A program made the position numbers and the translations under genes. From positions 25,709,928 through 25,773,927 of the forward strand of contig CM037865.1 of NCBI GenBank assembly GCA_021292105.1: a DNA stretch of 64,000 bases. The letters are read 5' to 3'. This DNA comes from Anadara kagoshimensis (Eukaryota; Mollusca; Bivalvia; Arcoida; Arcidae). Numbering within the stretch: the first letter of the stretch is position 1; the number at the start of each line of letters is the position of its first letter. Of the stretch, positions 25,366 through 37,775 are shown piece after piece. The notes beneath the pieces are model-generated. The model did not search any database, was not told the DNA's origin, and worked only from the letters and a program-made list of their open reading frames with translations.

Positions 25366-26589
25366 ACCCTAGGTTCAGTAAAAGTACATTGGTCTGTAAT
25401 TTTCTAAAGGATTCATAATGTTGTATTCAATTTTAGAGCAAATAATTAAATGTACATCTATATTGGACATTTGCAACAATGAAATTTTTGTAAGGATTTT
25501 CAATTTGGCATGAAAATGAAATTTTAGGAGAGATTATTGATCGTTTCTTGGTTTTACAGAATCTGATAAGGAAATAAATTCAAATTGAATATTGAAAGAT
25601 TTATAAGGTTATTAAAGAGTAAGTGCAGAGATCGTAATTGTTACATACATGTACTTGATAAACAAATTAAGATAACTGGCAGATATTTGTAATAAAATAA
25701 TTAGTTGGTTGAAAACAAAACAAAAAAATCCACTGATTGATTATAAAAAATACACTTTCAAACAGCTCTTCATAAAAAAAACTCGGAGGAAAAGGGAAAA
25801 AACGGAAAACAAATCTACCACATGAAATGAATTTTGTGTCATTAAGCATTTAGATGGTCCTTTTGGTAAGACATTTGACGTCACATAACTCTAGTCCACC
25901 TTGCTGAAAAGTAAATGGGTACCGACAGCAATGCTGGCTGGGGGTTAACCTTGCAGTGAGTCTTTGTCTCTTAATATTGAGACATCCCACTGAAATTGGA
26001 ATAAGTATCAAAGACATTTAAATGAGTGTTAAAACATTTTCATTTCATTTGAAAATGTATTGACAATCATAGCCTTTTGGGGATTTGTCTTATAACTGCC
26101 AGTTATTTTAATTGCTTCATTATTTGCTGGGATCAAATTCTTTCTTTAGTTTTAGTAATGTTTCAATTTCATCTCATAATTTCAAGAATTTATATGATAA
26201 GCATATATTGGTTTTAATTTTCAAACTTTATATAATTTGCATCATTTTACTTAAGTTTCTATATTATGATTTATATATATATATATATAAGTATGAGCAT
26301 GAACAATTTTAGTTTTACATTTTGCATGTTTTAGCATGATCTGCCCAATTTTATTAATTTATTAATTTTATGTTAAAGTTAACACATAAAATATCTATGT
26401 AATGCATACGGTAATACAGTTTCTTCCAAAATATATGATGGCTGTATGGAATGTTTATGTATTATGTATGTATAGTAAACAATTTGGACATGTAATAATA
26501 AGTCATGTATTATGTGTAAATATTCTATATCTGTAGACTATTTACACATAGTGTTAATGTAGTGATAAAAAAAACCTTTAAAATAGTTA

Positions 26590-26701
26590 TTTATTCATTT
26601 ATTTATTTATTTATTTTAAATCCAAATAAAATGTTAAAGTCCTTAAAAAAATTATTAAGTTATATTAGAACTTTATTTATTTATTTATTTATTTATTTAT
26701 A
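26590..26701. repeat. (TTTA)n-rich low-complexity tracts
   Basis: Two runs of ATTT units (about 26590-26616 and 26672-26701) flank a short AT-rich spacer. This is ordinary microsatellite sequence inside the intron 25094-28054. Confidence 0.8.
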
Positions 26702-27350
26702 ATTTTGTTTTATGATAGATGAATGAACTGAAAATTTATTCAGGGATCTTGTACCAGGAATTCTGATACATGATCAGTTAGGACTCGATCTAGTAGATTT
26801 ATTCATTTATATTAATGCAAACATTGAAAAATTAAATGATTTATTGCTAATTAGATCATTTTACCCATTACCATCCTTATTTAGATAATTATAGTTTTAT
26901 AGCCTGATGTGATAAGAGTTTAGAAGTAAAAGTTAGTTAGTCTGCAAGTTATACATGTTAAAGATCATTCCCTTGCAGAATTCTCTTTATTGCTTTTGGT
27001 TATTTTCCAAATCAGCATGAAAACACAATTAAAAAGACATAAAATAAACTTTTGGATATATACCGATAATTTTGATAATAAACCATAGTGGCTTGTTAAA
27101 ATTGCTAGGTGACCCAATGCCTCGTATGATTTAAAATCTCCACGGCATTCGCAAAACAAATACTTGTACATTGTATATACTTTATTTTGTTCATTTTGTA
27201 TTAAAAAGAATTATTTCAATTTATCTTAAAACTAGTAATGAACAAAAACTGTATGAACAGCTTGTGTGGCTTTGCTACAGATTCCAATCATGAGCCTTTA
27301 GTAATGAGAAAAGTATTAAAGTTTTTTGATGAATTACTTGATCTGCAAGT

Positions 27351-27534
27351 ACAGTCAAACCTGTCTATAAAGCCCATCCAAGGGAACCACTAAAAGTGGC
27401 CTTTATGGACAGGTGGTCTTTAAATACAAGTTCAAATAATATGAATAAAGAAATAAATTGGGTTACAATTCTACTGGCCTTTATAAACAGATGGCCATTA
27501 TATAGAGGTGACTTTTAAGGCAGTTTGGACAGTA
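27351..27534. mobile_element. MITE with ACAGTMAAACCTG ends, copy 2
   Basis: ACAGTCAAACCTGTCTATAA at the left is answered by a right end containing CAGTTTGGACAGT. GTGGCCTTTATGGACAGGTG and GGCCTTTATAAACAGATGG sit inside, the usual self-complementary phrases of the family. Confidence 0.6.
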
Positions 27535-28054
27535 CACTAAACCATTCTGTTCTTTAGACAATTCAACTTCTGTCTATAGGTGTAATAAAATCAACATTAA
27601 TGCCATGTTATATAAACTATAAATTCCTAATATGAAAAAATGGGCATTGAACATTTGATAAACTATTGAGTCTGAAAATCTGTGATTCAAATTGAAACTT
27701 TGAAAAATTAACACATAACTTCTATTTACATATACTTTAAAGACCTAAAGGCATGTTTGCTTGCAAACAAATATGAAATTAATAAATGCATTTATTTGCT
27801 ACCTGTAGTTTTTAAAAAAATTGCATGCATTTTAATATTTTTAGTATCTTATTAATGAGCTGTTAGTTATTTTATTGTACTAATAAATAGTTATTTTGAT
27901 TTAACTACATTGATCTTACCCAGTGGTGGAGGGCTTAGCTAGCTGGCTAATGAAAATAACACAAACATATGAATCTTGAATGTTGTATTGATGTTGTATT
28001 TTATTTTTATTTTTTTCCCCACTCTCTCCCATCCTCCAACTATGCTACCTACAG

Positions 28055-28315
28055 CCCTCAACACAATTCCCGAAAACAGTAGATCTTTTCTAGCACCAAG
28101 TGGTCCCCCACCAACCAGACCAAAGAGCACTTTCAACCTTAGCAACAGGGAACATGTGAAGATGAGAGACAAAGCCAGAGCTGAAAGAAAGCCTCGGCCA
28201 AAGAGTGTAGCTGGTTCCATACCAAGTTTTATACAGATGGAGTCGACGACATCACCCAAAACCAGAGATCAAAAAGCAACCTCCAGAAGTAAAAGTACAG
28301 ACAGGATAGCACGAG
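28055..28315 (+). CDS. MAP7-like gene, basic Pro/Ser/Lys linker exon
   Basis: The acceptor is CTACCTACAG and the donor CGAG|GTATGT. Phase 1 on both sides, 86 codons. The product has SGPPPTRPKS, then a Lys/Arg-rich run (KMRDKARAERKPRPKS), then many Ser/Thr-Lys pairs (ATSRSKSTDR). It is basic and disordered, fitting a linker that adds weak microtubule affinity. The opposite strand is also open across it, a shadow of codon bias. Confidence 0.8.
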
Positions 28316-28344
28316 GTATGTTTGTTATTCTTTCTTCACCTGAA

Positions 28345-28450
28345 TGAGAGCTCAGTGGGTAGAGTACTGACACTGTAAGTGGGAGGTTGGGGTTCCTCGC
28401 TTGATTAAGCTTCTAACTACTGAAGACCCTGTGTGTGTGATATGTAGGAC
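28345..28450 (+). repeat. Second tRNA-like SINE family, fragment
   Basis: GAGCTCAGTGGGTAGAGTAC resembles the A-box half of a tRNA, and GAGGTTGGGGTTCCTCGC resembles a decayed B box. Downstream, CTGAAGACCCTGTGTGTG shows no match to the main SINE body. It is not a functional tRNA. Confidence 0.45.
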
Positions 28451-28881
28451 AAGAACTTGGTTAAATACAAGTATTTTAACTTTAGTGAAGTAGTAGTAAT
28501 CAGAAATAAAATGTGCATAGTCTGAAATTAAATAAAAGTGAAAAAGCTCTCTTACAAATCAAAAACTAAAAGGTTTACATCTGTGACACTTATTGTCTAA
28601 AATTCTCAACACCTTTTGGTGTTCAGGTGAACTTTTAACCAGATGTTCATGTAAAATACAGTGAAATTTAAATAACTCGAAATGAATGGATTCAGTATTT
28701 TGACAGTTATTTTCAAAAACAACTAAACAAAAACTGTTTGGATCAACCAATGACAAAGCTATCCATGGTTTTGGAAAAATGTTGCTCTTAGTTAGGAAAA
28801 TTCTTCTGTAATAACAGATTGTGTCCCAATGTTTGCAGTTACAATATTATTACTGTAAAAAATAATGTCCATCCATTACAG

Positions 28882-28979
28882 ATCGCCAGAAAGCAGTTCC
28901 TTCACCTCGTGCCACTTCAAAGAGAGAAAAGGATGATATCAACAAACAAGAAAAATCAGCTATTTCTGAAGATAAAAAG
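28882..28979 (+). CDS. MAP7-like gene, short Lys-rich exon
   Basis: The acceptor is CCATTACAG and the donor AAG|GTAGAT. It enters in phase 1 (G plus AT gives Asp) and leaves in phase 0, 32 codons. The product is RQKAVPSPRATSKREKDD, then Lys/Glu-rich. It continues the charged linker. Confidence 0.75.
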
Positions 28980-30300
28980 GTAGATTTATATAAAGACACT
29001 GCTATTTGTAAATCAAGGTCTTGAATATGAATCTTGTAGAATCATTTCATTAACATATGTGGGATTTAAAATTTCATGGCTTTGTAATTAAAAAAAATGT
29101 TGGGTGTAAATTTTTGTGAAATTGTGTTGTGTGAAAGTACATCTCATTGTGGGCCTTTGAAAACAAAAATTTTTTTTTATTAAAGTTTGTGGCATTGACT
29201 AACCCACAAAAATAGGGACATTAAATCCTTCTTCAAGAACATTTGTGAATTTACATACAGTAAATTGGAAGTGTTTAAAATAAGTCAAAATTTTCAACCT
29301 TGTCTTGATAATTTCAATATTTTCTATTGTGGTAGATAGGAGACTAATTTCAAAATAACCAGTCCTTCCCAAAAGTCACCAGTCTTGGGACTGTGGGACT
29401 GGCTGTTATTTCGAAAAACTGATATTGGAGAGAGAGAAAACTTAAGTTTGTCTAGTATCTTGGTTATTATGATTAGTAACCAACAACTTATATAGATCTA
29501 CCTTGTATAGGTACCGGTAGATTAGAAATGCCGTAATCAATTCTGTTACAGACAGACCAGACATATGATTAATAACATTGTGTCACACTCTCTAGACAAT
29601 TATTATATCATCTGACACCTATAAGTAATCAAGGTTTTGGCAATAAACACCAAATTACAATTACATCTCTCACTCTCTCAATTTATTTCTCATTCTGTCT
29701 TATTAAATACCAGAAAAAAGTTAACTGACTTCAATGCGTTTGTATTTTAGACAAATAAGTGTGTTACCAAAAGTGGGGGACATATAGTGTTAAATCTATT
29801 TCTTTTGGTAACATTTTATCCACCACTTTTCCTAAAAACCATTCAAGAGATCTTTATGAAACTTCACAGGAGCAATCTTTGCATGAAGTAGATGTGGCAT
29901 TGATATTTAGATCATGCACATGGTTAGAAAAATATACATTTCCTAGCTGATGTTCTTTGGGGGACACTTTTGAAATGGCATCCTATTTCAGTTTTAACTT
30001 GTTATTGATGAGATTGAAGTGAAACCATCCTTGAGTCACCAGAATCACCTTGTCTATAACTCTCACTATTAAAATACATGTAGCATCTAGACTGAGGTTT
30101 TTGTCAGGTTGTTCACACAGACCTTGAAAACTCCTAGACTTTCATGCCATGGCATAAATTTCTAAGACATTTCATTTTCTACTACTAAAAAAATATTTTA
30201 AAAGGGACTGTATTTTCAGAAATTTTAAGAATTTGGCTACTAATGATTTTGATATTGTGGAATCCTAGCTTATCATACAAAACAATTGACTCTTTTAAAG

Positions 30301-30531
30301 GATGTCAAGAAACGACTTGAAATAAAAAGACCCACACCAGAGAAGAAAAAACCAGATGTCAAGAAAACTGAGGACAATAAGAAAGATGTTGAAAAGGGAG
30401 ATAAATCATCAGAAAAACCTGCACACAAAATTAGTCAGAAAACCCTGGATAGATTATCTACTCCTAAACAAGGTAGAGATAAGTCAGAGACTAGACCTGA
30501 AACTCCAACCAAAGAACATACACCAGTCAAG
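30301..30531 (+). CDS. MAP7-like gene, Lys/Glu-rich linker exon
   Basis: The acceptor is CTTTTAAAG and the donor AAG|GTATTG, phase 0 on both sides, 77 codons. The product is KKRLEIKRPTPEKKKPDVKK, then many Lys/Glu/Asp and Thr-Pro sites (RPETPTKEHTP). Phase 0/0 makes it skippable in frame. Confidence 0.8.
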
Positions 30532-31730
30532 GTATTGATAATGATTTATATCTACTGTATTTAACTATTACTAATAAGGGATAAATCAATTCAGAGTGCT
30601 TACGTTGCCTACAAGAAGATGAATTTGGCATGGCTTAAGTTCTATGGCCAGATTGCCTTCGTTTTGTGTTGCTGTTACTTTAGGTTTGGTCACTTAAATT
30701 CCATCGATGATGAGGTCAGGCAAAATTTGGCAGTATAACAAGTTTGGCAAAAAACTGGGGGAAACACAACAAATTGAGATAATTGACTGAAAACCTTAAG
30801 TTTACGTTGCATTGTAAACTACAAGTCAGAATCTGGCAATCAGTAGACATTTGGGTTATTTACAGTTTTAACAATCTGAGATTGACGGTGAAAATAGGTA
30901 CAATGCCAGCAACGTTTGTGCTGAACTATGCCCTGTGGCCCCATCTAGAATGAATACTGAAGTCAGACACTAGGCAGAATTTGGTTTGGCAATATGAACC
31001 CTTGGCATCAATTCTGTATTTGTATTTGGAAGGTTTTGTAGCTAAAAGTGCTTCATATATTTCAATAATTACAGCAGGTTAAATTTCAAGACTAATTGCT
31101 GTGTCAAGTGCGTGTATGTCTCTTGATTACAGAGCAATAGCAGCCAAGATTTTAATTTTTACGTGTTGTCTTGAGCAAGACACACAGATTAAAATGAATG
31201 TGCTTTACATATGTTTCATGTCATTAGTTTACTAACAGTTCAAACATTCAGAGCACTCATCCATTCCCAGTAGTTTTACTTAACAATCCATATAAATCAG
31301 ATCACTTGTTTTGCTAGCTTTTGTACCACAGTTTGTGCTTATATGAACCATGAGATGTCAATGTTCAAATATAGAAACAACAATTAAGGTTTTCTGATTC
31401 ATAAGAGTCAATTCATACAACTTGATACTTTGATTAATGGTCATCACTTGATTAATTAAAATCATTAATTAGTTTAAAATGTTACCATATTAATCAGAAA
31501 AATGAGATGTCCCTTTGATGACTTAAAAAACAAGTCGGAGCTTCAGTTATTTCTCTTAGGTATTAGCTGAAAATTGTTGTTGTTTCTCCCTTTGTTTACT
31601 GAAATTACATGTCTTTGTACTGTATGAATTGACTCTAGATGCCAAGTCAGGAAGTAAAAATGTTTACAAATATTTACAGCAATTTCTGTCTCCCATGTGT
31701 GTTATTGTAATGGATTTGTCAACTTGAATT

Positions 31731-31970
31731 ATAGGTAAACAACTTTGACCTGTCCGTTTGACCTTTCATTAGGAATATTCATATAGGAGGGTCCATCCAA
31801 TATATGGGTAGTGTTAGGATTCGCAGTAAATACATATACGCATATCCCATGATTAGTGTTCACGTCAGGTAGACGAAATATACATGCATGATCCCTATTA
31901 CTTACATTTACCTGTCCATAATGAATATTTAAATTAAAGGTCAAGCGGACAGGTCAATGTTGTTTGCCTT
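31731..31970. mobile_element. MITE (GGYAAACAA ends), uninterrupted copy
   Basis: The left end is ATAGGTAAACAACTTTGACC and the right end in reverse complement is AAAGGCAAACAACATTGACC, followed on both sides by TGTCCG and TTGACCTTT. At about 240 bp it serves as the empty-site relative of the nested copy at 9236-9899. Confidence 0.75.
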
Positions 31971-32290
31971 TACTGGAAGTTTTACCACTGATAATGTTGT
32001 TTAAATACTTTCAAAAAGTTATTTAAATTTTCATATTCCAAATCCCAATACATGCATAGGAACTGCAGGCTTATTTAAAATAATTTCTTGCAAGTTGACA
32101 AATCAAACATGACCACATCTGGCAGTTTTTGTAATTACTTGTAAACAAGCACTCAGCCAGCCTCCAATGTTTGTTTCAGTTAGTATTGTATGTGCGAGAA
32201 ATAGCTTTTTAATAAGATTCATGGTCAGGCACTAACAGTTATCATGATAAGCCTTGTTTAGCCTTGTTTTTTACGTAACATCATTTTCAG

Positions 32291-32341
32291 GTTACTAAGA
32301 AATCCGTCAAAATAATAGCACCTACACCTCCTCCTAGAAAG
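32291..32341 (+). CDS. MAP7-like gene, 51-nt exon with PTPPPRK
   Basis: The acceptor is CATTTTCAG and the donor AAG|GTCAGT, phase 0/0, 17 codons reading VTKKSVKIIAPTPPPRK. The tail is a short proline motif that could bind SH3 or WW domains. It is small and frame-neutral, so a good candidate for regulated inclusion. It is supported by perfect phase fit and splice sites, not by length. Confidence 0.65.
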
Positions 32342-33782
32342 GTCAGTTGTTTTACTGCATGCATGCTATGTAGGGGCTGACAGTTGAAATCCTGTTTATT
32401 TTAATTATGATTTTTCATTTAAAAATATTTGAAATGACCAGAGAAGGTATTTGGTGTATTTTAAAAAATTAACACTAACCCATTTGCTTGAAATAACAAA
32501 TACTCTGAACTTGTACACATATTTTCCCTCCATCTGGGCTTGATTAAACTTTCTTGTAATTGATCTCTCTTCGGAAAAACATTGTATAACCATTGTACTC
32601 TTTTCAACTAATTAACCAAGATGTTTAATATGGAAAAATAAAAGGTGTAATAAACTAGAACCATGCATAACAAAGAGACATGGAACAAAAGGATTTATTT
32701 TATTAGAGATGTACATCCATTCGGTCACTATGAAATTTTATGAGCATACAAAGCGCATCCCTTAGCTTTGCAAGAAACTACATAAAATTCTAAAAATTAC
32801 AGATATTACCATTTATGTCATTGACAAGCAATGGTACATCTTTTGCATTGTTAAAATTCTCTACTGACTGTAAATCGTGAGTTTTTGTGTCAGTTCATTT
32901 TCTTGAGAATCTATTATGATTACATCATGTCTGGCAACAGTTAATGCAAAGATGTGAAAATTTTAATAAAATTTTATTTTATTTAAATTTAATTTAAATT
33001 AAATTTAAATATTGCAAGTGTTTTTCATGTCCTGTTGCTCTTGTGAATTTATGCAAAAATAAAACTGAACATGAAAAATTCTTGATTTGCAGTATGAAAT
33101 TTCAGATGAATTAAATTATGATATCAGTTTCTGTATACCTTCATCTCTATTGATAAACATTCCATGATATATGTATTATTTTGTAAGCTTTTAAAAGTAG
33201 TAACAGAGCTTGTGTAATGTATGAAATGCAAAGCATGAAATGAATCTTGTGACTTGCAGAAAAAGATAGCGACACAATTTTAAACATTTTTCACACTTTT
33301 GGTTCATTATATTTGATTTCTTCCAAATAGTCTAGGATTTTTTGAAAATTAATTTTTGTGTTGACTAATTTGTAGACTTTTTGTTTGATGGTTTTGTGAT
33401 CAAATTGTTTTCCTTTTGATCACTTTGTGATTATAATGTTTTGCTGTATGATTTTTTGTAATCCTGAATTTTTTTTAAAACTTTTTAACTTTGGGTAAAA
33501 AATGAAAAACTGAAACCAAGAGATTTTTTCTTTAAAAGAGGTACCAGTGATTATTTGTTTTGTTGTGCAATAACAGGGTACAATTAAATCTTACTTACAT
33601 TTTAAACTCGACTATATATCTGATTTCCAGATATGTAATAACCCCAATTTGTTTGTCATTCAAAACTTTCTACATATAAATTGGAATATTTAAATATTTC
33701 TCCATGAATATTTGAGACAACAAGATTAAACAGTATGTTGTTTTATGAAAAAGGGAGTCGACCCATCCTTCTCATACAACCA

Positions 33783-34011
33783 GGTTAGTGGCTGAGTGGT
33801 CTTACATCTCTCACTGCCTTGGTTTGAACCCCCCTCTGAAAAAATCCTAGTGTGAAATAAATATGTCAGTTCATTTACTGAAGGCCAGTAGTTTTCTCCA
33901 TATACTCCGGTTTCTACCAATATCGCAGAACTTACCACCTCAAATATAAAAAAAATAATCTTGATTTGGCGTAAAATGCCATTACACTCCACTCCACTCA
34001 TACAGTAAGGC
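33783..34011 (+). repeat. tRNA-derived SINE, copy 4
   Basis: The head is GTGGCTGAGTGGTCTTACA, the B box GGTTTGAACCCCCC. Then come TCCTAGTGTGA, ACTCCGGTTTCTACCA, AATCTTGATTTGGCGTAAAA and the tail ACTCCACTCCACTC. This is one of the more complete copies. Confidence 0.85.
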
Positions 34012-34943
34012 CAACACACTTATTATTATGGTCCAAAAGTGTGTCATGACCTTGAACCATGGTCATATCAGAAAAGCCAAGGTTGCAGAAAAACTTTAAA
34101 TGTTAGATGCAGGGGTATTTGGCTCTCAAGAGACAGTTCTAATTTAGTAATAACTCTAGTTTAAACTAAAGTGGTTTAAAATATAATTACAGTATTATAA
34201 AGACATTAATTAGTTAACAATACTTTTTACCAGACCCTGTAGTTTTACCTATATTCATCCCTCCATTAATCCTGAACCCTATCCTTTTGTCTTTCCGTCA
34301 TTTTATTATGCTTCAAACATTTGTTTGTTAGGTATATTGTTTTACATTTTACCCCATTTATCAATACAGTAGTAGACTTACTTCCCTTTGATAACAACCA
34401 CACATATGTGTTTATTTTGATTTTGTTCACGAGTACATCCACTTTATGGATATTACAAGTACAAAATGTAGTTGTTTTTCCTGGTCCCTTGGTAACACTT
34501 TCCCTTTGAAATACACCCTTGCTTTTGTAGTGGTAAGGGATAACATATGTATTTTATTTTCAGATAGATATTAATAATACCCAGTTATCACTGTTCTTTT
34601 AGAATGAATGGCATTATCTACAGTTTCTTACTATTAGTAACAAATTATGATAATAAATGAATTTTAGATCATGGTCCAATGGTTTGTGCCTACAATTCTA
34701 AATAAAAAATTTCTTATGTTTGGTTATACATATATAGATCTTACAAATAATATCGGATATAAATCATATATATCACTCATGATATTATTAGCATGATACT
34801 ATACATTTACATATACCAGTACTAACACATTCATATAAATCTGTACTTATTGCAGTAAAACCATTAAAAATATTCTCTTTGTTTTCCTACTCAAGTTGCC
34901 CCCCAAAAAACTGGCATGTTTTCACATTCAGTTATAAGGATTT

Positions 34944-35139
34944 GTTGGCCAAGTGGTCTAACATGCATACTTACAGATCAACAGTGCCCCTCTATGCCTA
35001 GATTTGAATTCACTAGGGAGAGATTCAAGTGTTATAAAGTTCACTTGCCAAAGCCCAGTTTCTGATTTCCTCCACTATCCCTGAACTGACTGTCTCAGTA
35101 TTAATAAAAGAATCTTGACTGGAGCATTAAACTCAACTC
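34944..35139 (+). repeat. tRNA-derived SINE, copy 5, tail interrupted
   Basis: The head is TTGGCCAAGTGGTCTAACAT, the B-box region ATTTGAATTCACTAGG, with the usual body and AATCTTGACTGGAGCATTAA. The tail is broken at ACTCAACTC by the hAT MITE at 35140-35686 and resumes after it. Confidence 0.85.
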
Positions 35140-35686
35140 CAGGGCCCCACAAATCGCCAAAATCGGCTAAAAATCACCGAATTGGCAAATAAAACGCCGA
35201 ATTGAAATTCGGTCATTCGGTTTTTTCCCCCTATAAACCTTCTAAATTTTGTCTTGTTAATTAAGATTAGTTCACGATCGAGAAATCACACAAGACTTTA
35301 AGATGAAGCCACGTGTCCCACAGGTGTACAATCGGTGTGATAATTGTTACATATTTATATCTGTTTGTAATGCTATAGCAATGTATTGTTTGCTTTTTGC
35401 AATAAATTATTATTATTATTATTATTAAAAATTAATTAATCATTGCCTGTGAATAATCAGCACCAGAGTTAATCCTCTAATCACTTAATTATTACCGAGA
35501 CCACGTGTGTTCAACAAACTGTGTAAACAAAATACCTTACGAGGCCTCAGTTTTATTTATGCCTTGTTTCATGTTTTAAGGAGATGATTCAAACAGCGGG
35601 GGTTATGAATGAGTTTTTTTTTTTTTTTTTTTTCTTAGCGGTGATTTTTACCGCCGAATGACCTTATCGGCGTTTGTGGGGCCCTG
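35140..35686. mobile_element. hAT-type MITE nested in a SINE
   Basis: The ends CAGGGCCCCACAAA and TTTGTGGGGCCCTG are inverted repeats, and a perfect 8-bp direct repeat CTCAACTC flanks the element, the hAT signature. It is 547 bp and AT-rich, with an internal poly-T tract near 35610 and no transposase. Subterminal phrases (CGCCGAATTGAAATTCGG, ACCGCCGAATGACC) are partly complementary. Confidence 0.85.
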
Positions 35687-36170
35687 CTCAACTCACATAC
35701 AGTTATTATATTATTGCAGCAAGTTGATAAGTTTTTACTCTAGGCTGGTCCAGGCAAAACATTTAATTTGGTTGTTTTCATAGAGATAGTTCGAAATAAT
35801 ACCACATGATTGTGTCATATTATTGACCATGAAAGTACTTGGTTAAGACTTTGATTAACAAGTCTGCACTTGAATGTAAAATCATTTCTGTCCTTGAATG
35901 TAATGCATTATATAAGGTGAAGTCACATCCCATTCTTTTAATATAGTGGTACCTAGTTTAAACAATCTGTAATGTTACCTTTTTTATCACACCATCAAAG
36001 ATATCATGTTTGAAACAACTTTTGGATCCATGTTACAGATTTGAATAAGACTGCTAACCCCTACCATGGAGTAACCAGATTTTATTGTTCATATGTCTTT
36101 TAATGAACCAAAAAGGGACTAAAAGTGAATTTAGAACTTTGAAATAATTTTGTCTTTTATTTCTTTTCAG

Positions 36171-36691
36171 TCCAAGACCCCCAAACCAAAAGAAAAACGA
36201 ATTAAAGAATCTCCAGTTAAAGTTACCACTAAGGACACCTCTGGAGCGGAGGTTGCTTCCGAGGAAAAGGAAGCTCCCTCGTCTGTGAAGGAGGTCTCTG
36301 AGATTAAAGAACCCTCCCCTGAGCCAACTACTGTTGATGAGACGGTATCAACAGTTCAAGTTTCAGAGGAGAAGGTGTCTACTGTCATCACATCAGAAAC
36401 CATAGTTACCGAAGACAAAGTAGAGGAATCTCCCAGGGAAGATATCAAATCTGAGAGTGATGAAGAACCACAGGAACCACCACCGGAGACTGCTACACCC
36501 GTAAAACAGGATCAGAAAGTAGCAGATCTGAAAAAAGCAGATCAAAAACCCAGCACTCCAGCTACACCACAAACAGAGAAAGAGAAAGAAATGATGGAGT
36601 ACAAAGCTAAACTAGCAGAAAAGAGAAGACAAGCCAGAGAAAAAGCAGAAAGAGAAGCTGAATTAGAAAGACAGCGGCAAGAAGAACTTGA
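36171..36691 (+). CDS. MAP7-like gene, acidic linker and start of C-terminal coiled coil
   Basis: The acceptor is TTCTTTTCAG and the donor CTTGA|GTAAGT. It enters in phase 0 and leaves in phase 2, 173 codons. The first two thirds are Glu/Ser/Thr/Val-rich and acidic (SEEKVSTVITSETIVTEDK). From about 36560 the sequence becomes EKEKEMMEYKAKLAEKRRQA, the start of the MAP7 domain helix that binds kinesin-1 in this family. This is the second longest exon of the gene. Confidence 0.88.
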
Positions 36692-36784
36692 GTAAGTCTT
36701 GTTCTTCATTTGATTTCTGTGGATTAAAATTCAGAACGTTTTAATACACTGATTACTTGTACATATGCTATATACTGTAAAGAC

Positions 36785-36850
36785 ATGTGTCCGATTCAAG
36801 AGTTGTGGGTTCAAACTCCAGTCTTGCTATGTGGTATGTCCAGGCTTAAG
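36785..36850 (+). repeat. Second tRNA-like SINE family, fragment
   Basis: GTTGTGGGTTCAAACTCCAG holds a good B box and is followed by CTTGCTATGTGGTATGT. The fragment at 52790-52870 is similar. The acceptor-stem half is missing. Confidence 0.4.
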
Positions 36851-36876
36851 CATTCATTTCACATTGCTCTAAGGGT

Positions 36877-37107
36877 TTTTTTGGCAGTGTGGTCTAAGGC
36901 ATGCTGATGGATTACAATGCCTCTATCTGCCTTGGTTTGTATTCTCTTGGGGGATATGTTAGTGTGAGAAAGTTTATAAGTTTGCTTGTCGAAGTTCGAG
37001 GGTTTTCTCCAGACACTTTGATTTCCTTCACCATCCCATATCTGACCATCTAATATAAGTGAAAGAATCTTGACTGGGGTGTAAAACACTATTACTCCAC
37101 TCCACCA
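36877..37107 (+). repeat. tRNA-derived SINE, copy 6
   Basis: The copy runs from GGCAGTGTGGTCTAAGGCAT through GGTTTGTATTCTCTTGG, GTGTGAGAAAGTTT and TTTTCTCCAGACACT to AATCTTGACTGGGG and ACTCCACTCCACC. A second 3' body (37108-37190) follows directly, so the tail was duplicated or a second copy landed in it. Confidence 0.85.
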
Positions 37108-37190
37108 TCCCAGAATTGACTGCCTTTATTAATACATTTATAAGTGAAAGAATCTTGACTGGAGTGAAAACACCGTTACTCAACTCCACT
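37108..37190 (+). repeat. SINE 3' body duplicated behind copy 6
   Basis: ATCCCAGAATTGACTGCC, then AAGTGAAAGAATCTTGACTG and ACTCAACTCCACT, repeat the last third of the SINE. Confidence 0.7.
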
Positions 37191-37512
37191 TGCATTGCTC
37201 CAGTCTGCCAGCTACCAGGTGAAGGGCTATATGCAAAATTGCTGGGGATTTATCTGGTCAATAGCCTGTTGTCCTATCCAAGAGGGAGTATTGTAATCTT
37301 AGTTGCTTCATGACACTAAAAGAGGGATAAATACTAGTCTGACAAATATGGGAAGGATTTTAGTCATCATAAATATGTCCCAAATCAAGAGAGTTGCCAA
37401 ATCATATTTACTGTATTTGTATAGCCAGGAAGTTTAGTAACATATATAAATATTATACACTATGAGTTTCAACATGTTCAACATTTAAGATATTTATTAA
37501 ATTTTGAAGATA

Positions 37513-37722
37513 GGCTATACTTACTATCCATCTTATAGCTGTGGCTATACTTACTATCCATCTTATAGCTGTGGCTATACTTACTGTCCATCTTATAGCT
37601 GTGGCTATACTTACTGTCCATCTTATAGCTGTGGCTATACTTACTGTCCATCTTATAGCTGTGGCTATACTTACTGTCCATCTTATAGCTGTGGCTATAC
37701 TTACTATCCATCTTATAGCTGT
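37513..37722. repeat. 30-bp minisatellite, seven exact-length units
   Basis: Units start with GGCTATACTTACT at 37513, 37543, 37573, 37603, 37633, 37663 and 37693. The only variation is CTATCC (units 1, 2, 7) against CTGTCC (units 3-6). Because 30 is a multiple of three, frames stay open on both strands (YTYCPSYSCG on +, MDSKYSHSYK on -). It lies in an intron, ending 53 bp before the acceptor of the 37776 exon, and I do not call it coding. Confidence 0.95.
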
Positions 37723-37775
37723 TGTTTATGAATAGCCATTGAATAAGAGTTGCATATATATATTTCTTATTCTAG

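Noticed and set aside
27939-28259. 106-codon minus-strand frame
   Set aside because: Overlaps the 28055 exon in reverse. Its hydrophobic look comes from reversing Lys/Arg/Pro codons.
28345-28400. tRNA gene
   Set aside because: A- and B-box-like halves are present, but no cloverleaf can be drawn and the B box is decayed. It is a SINE remnant.
37513-37722. CRISPR-like array (30-bp repeats)
   Set aside because: The units are head-to-tail with no spacers, in animal DNA, so it is a minisatellite.
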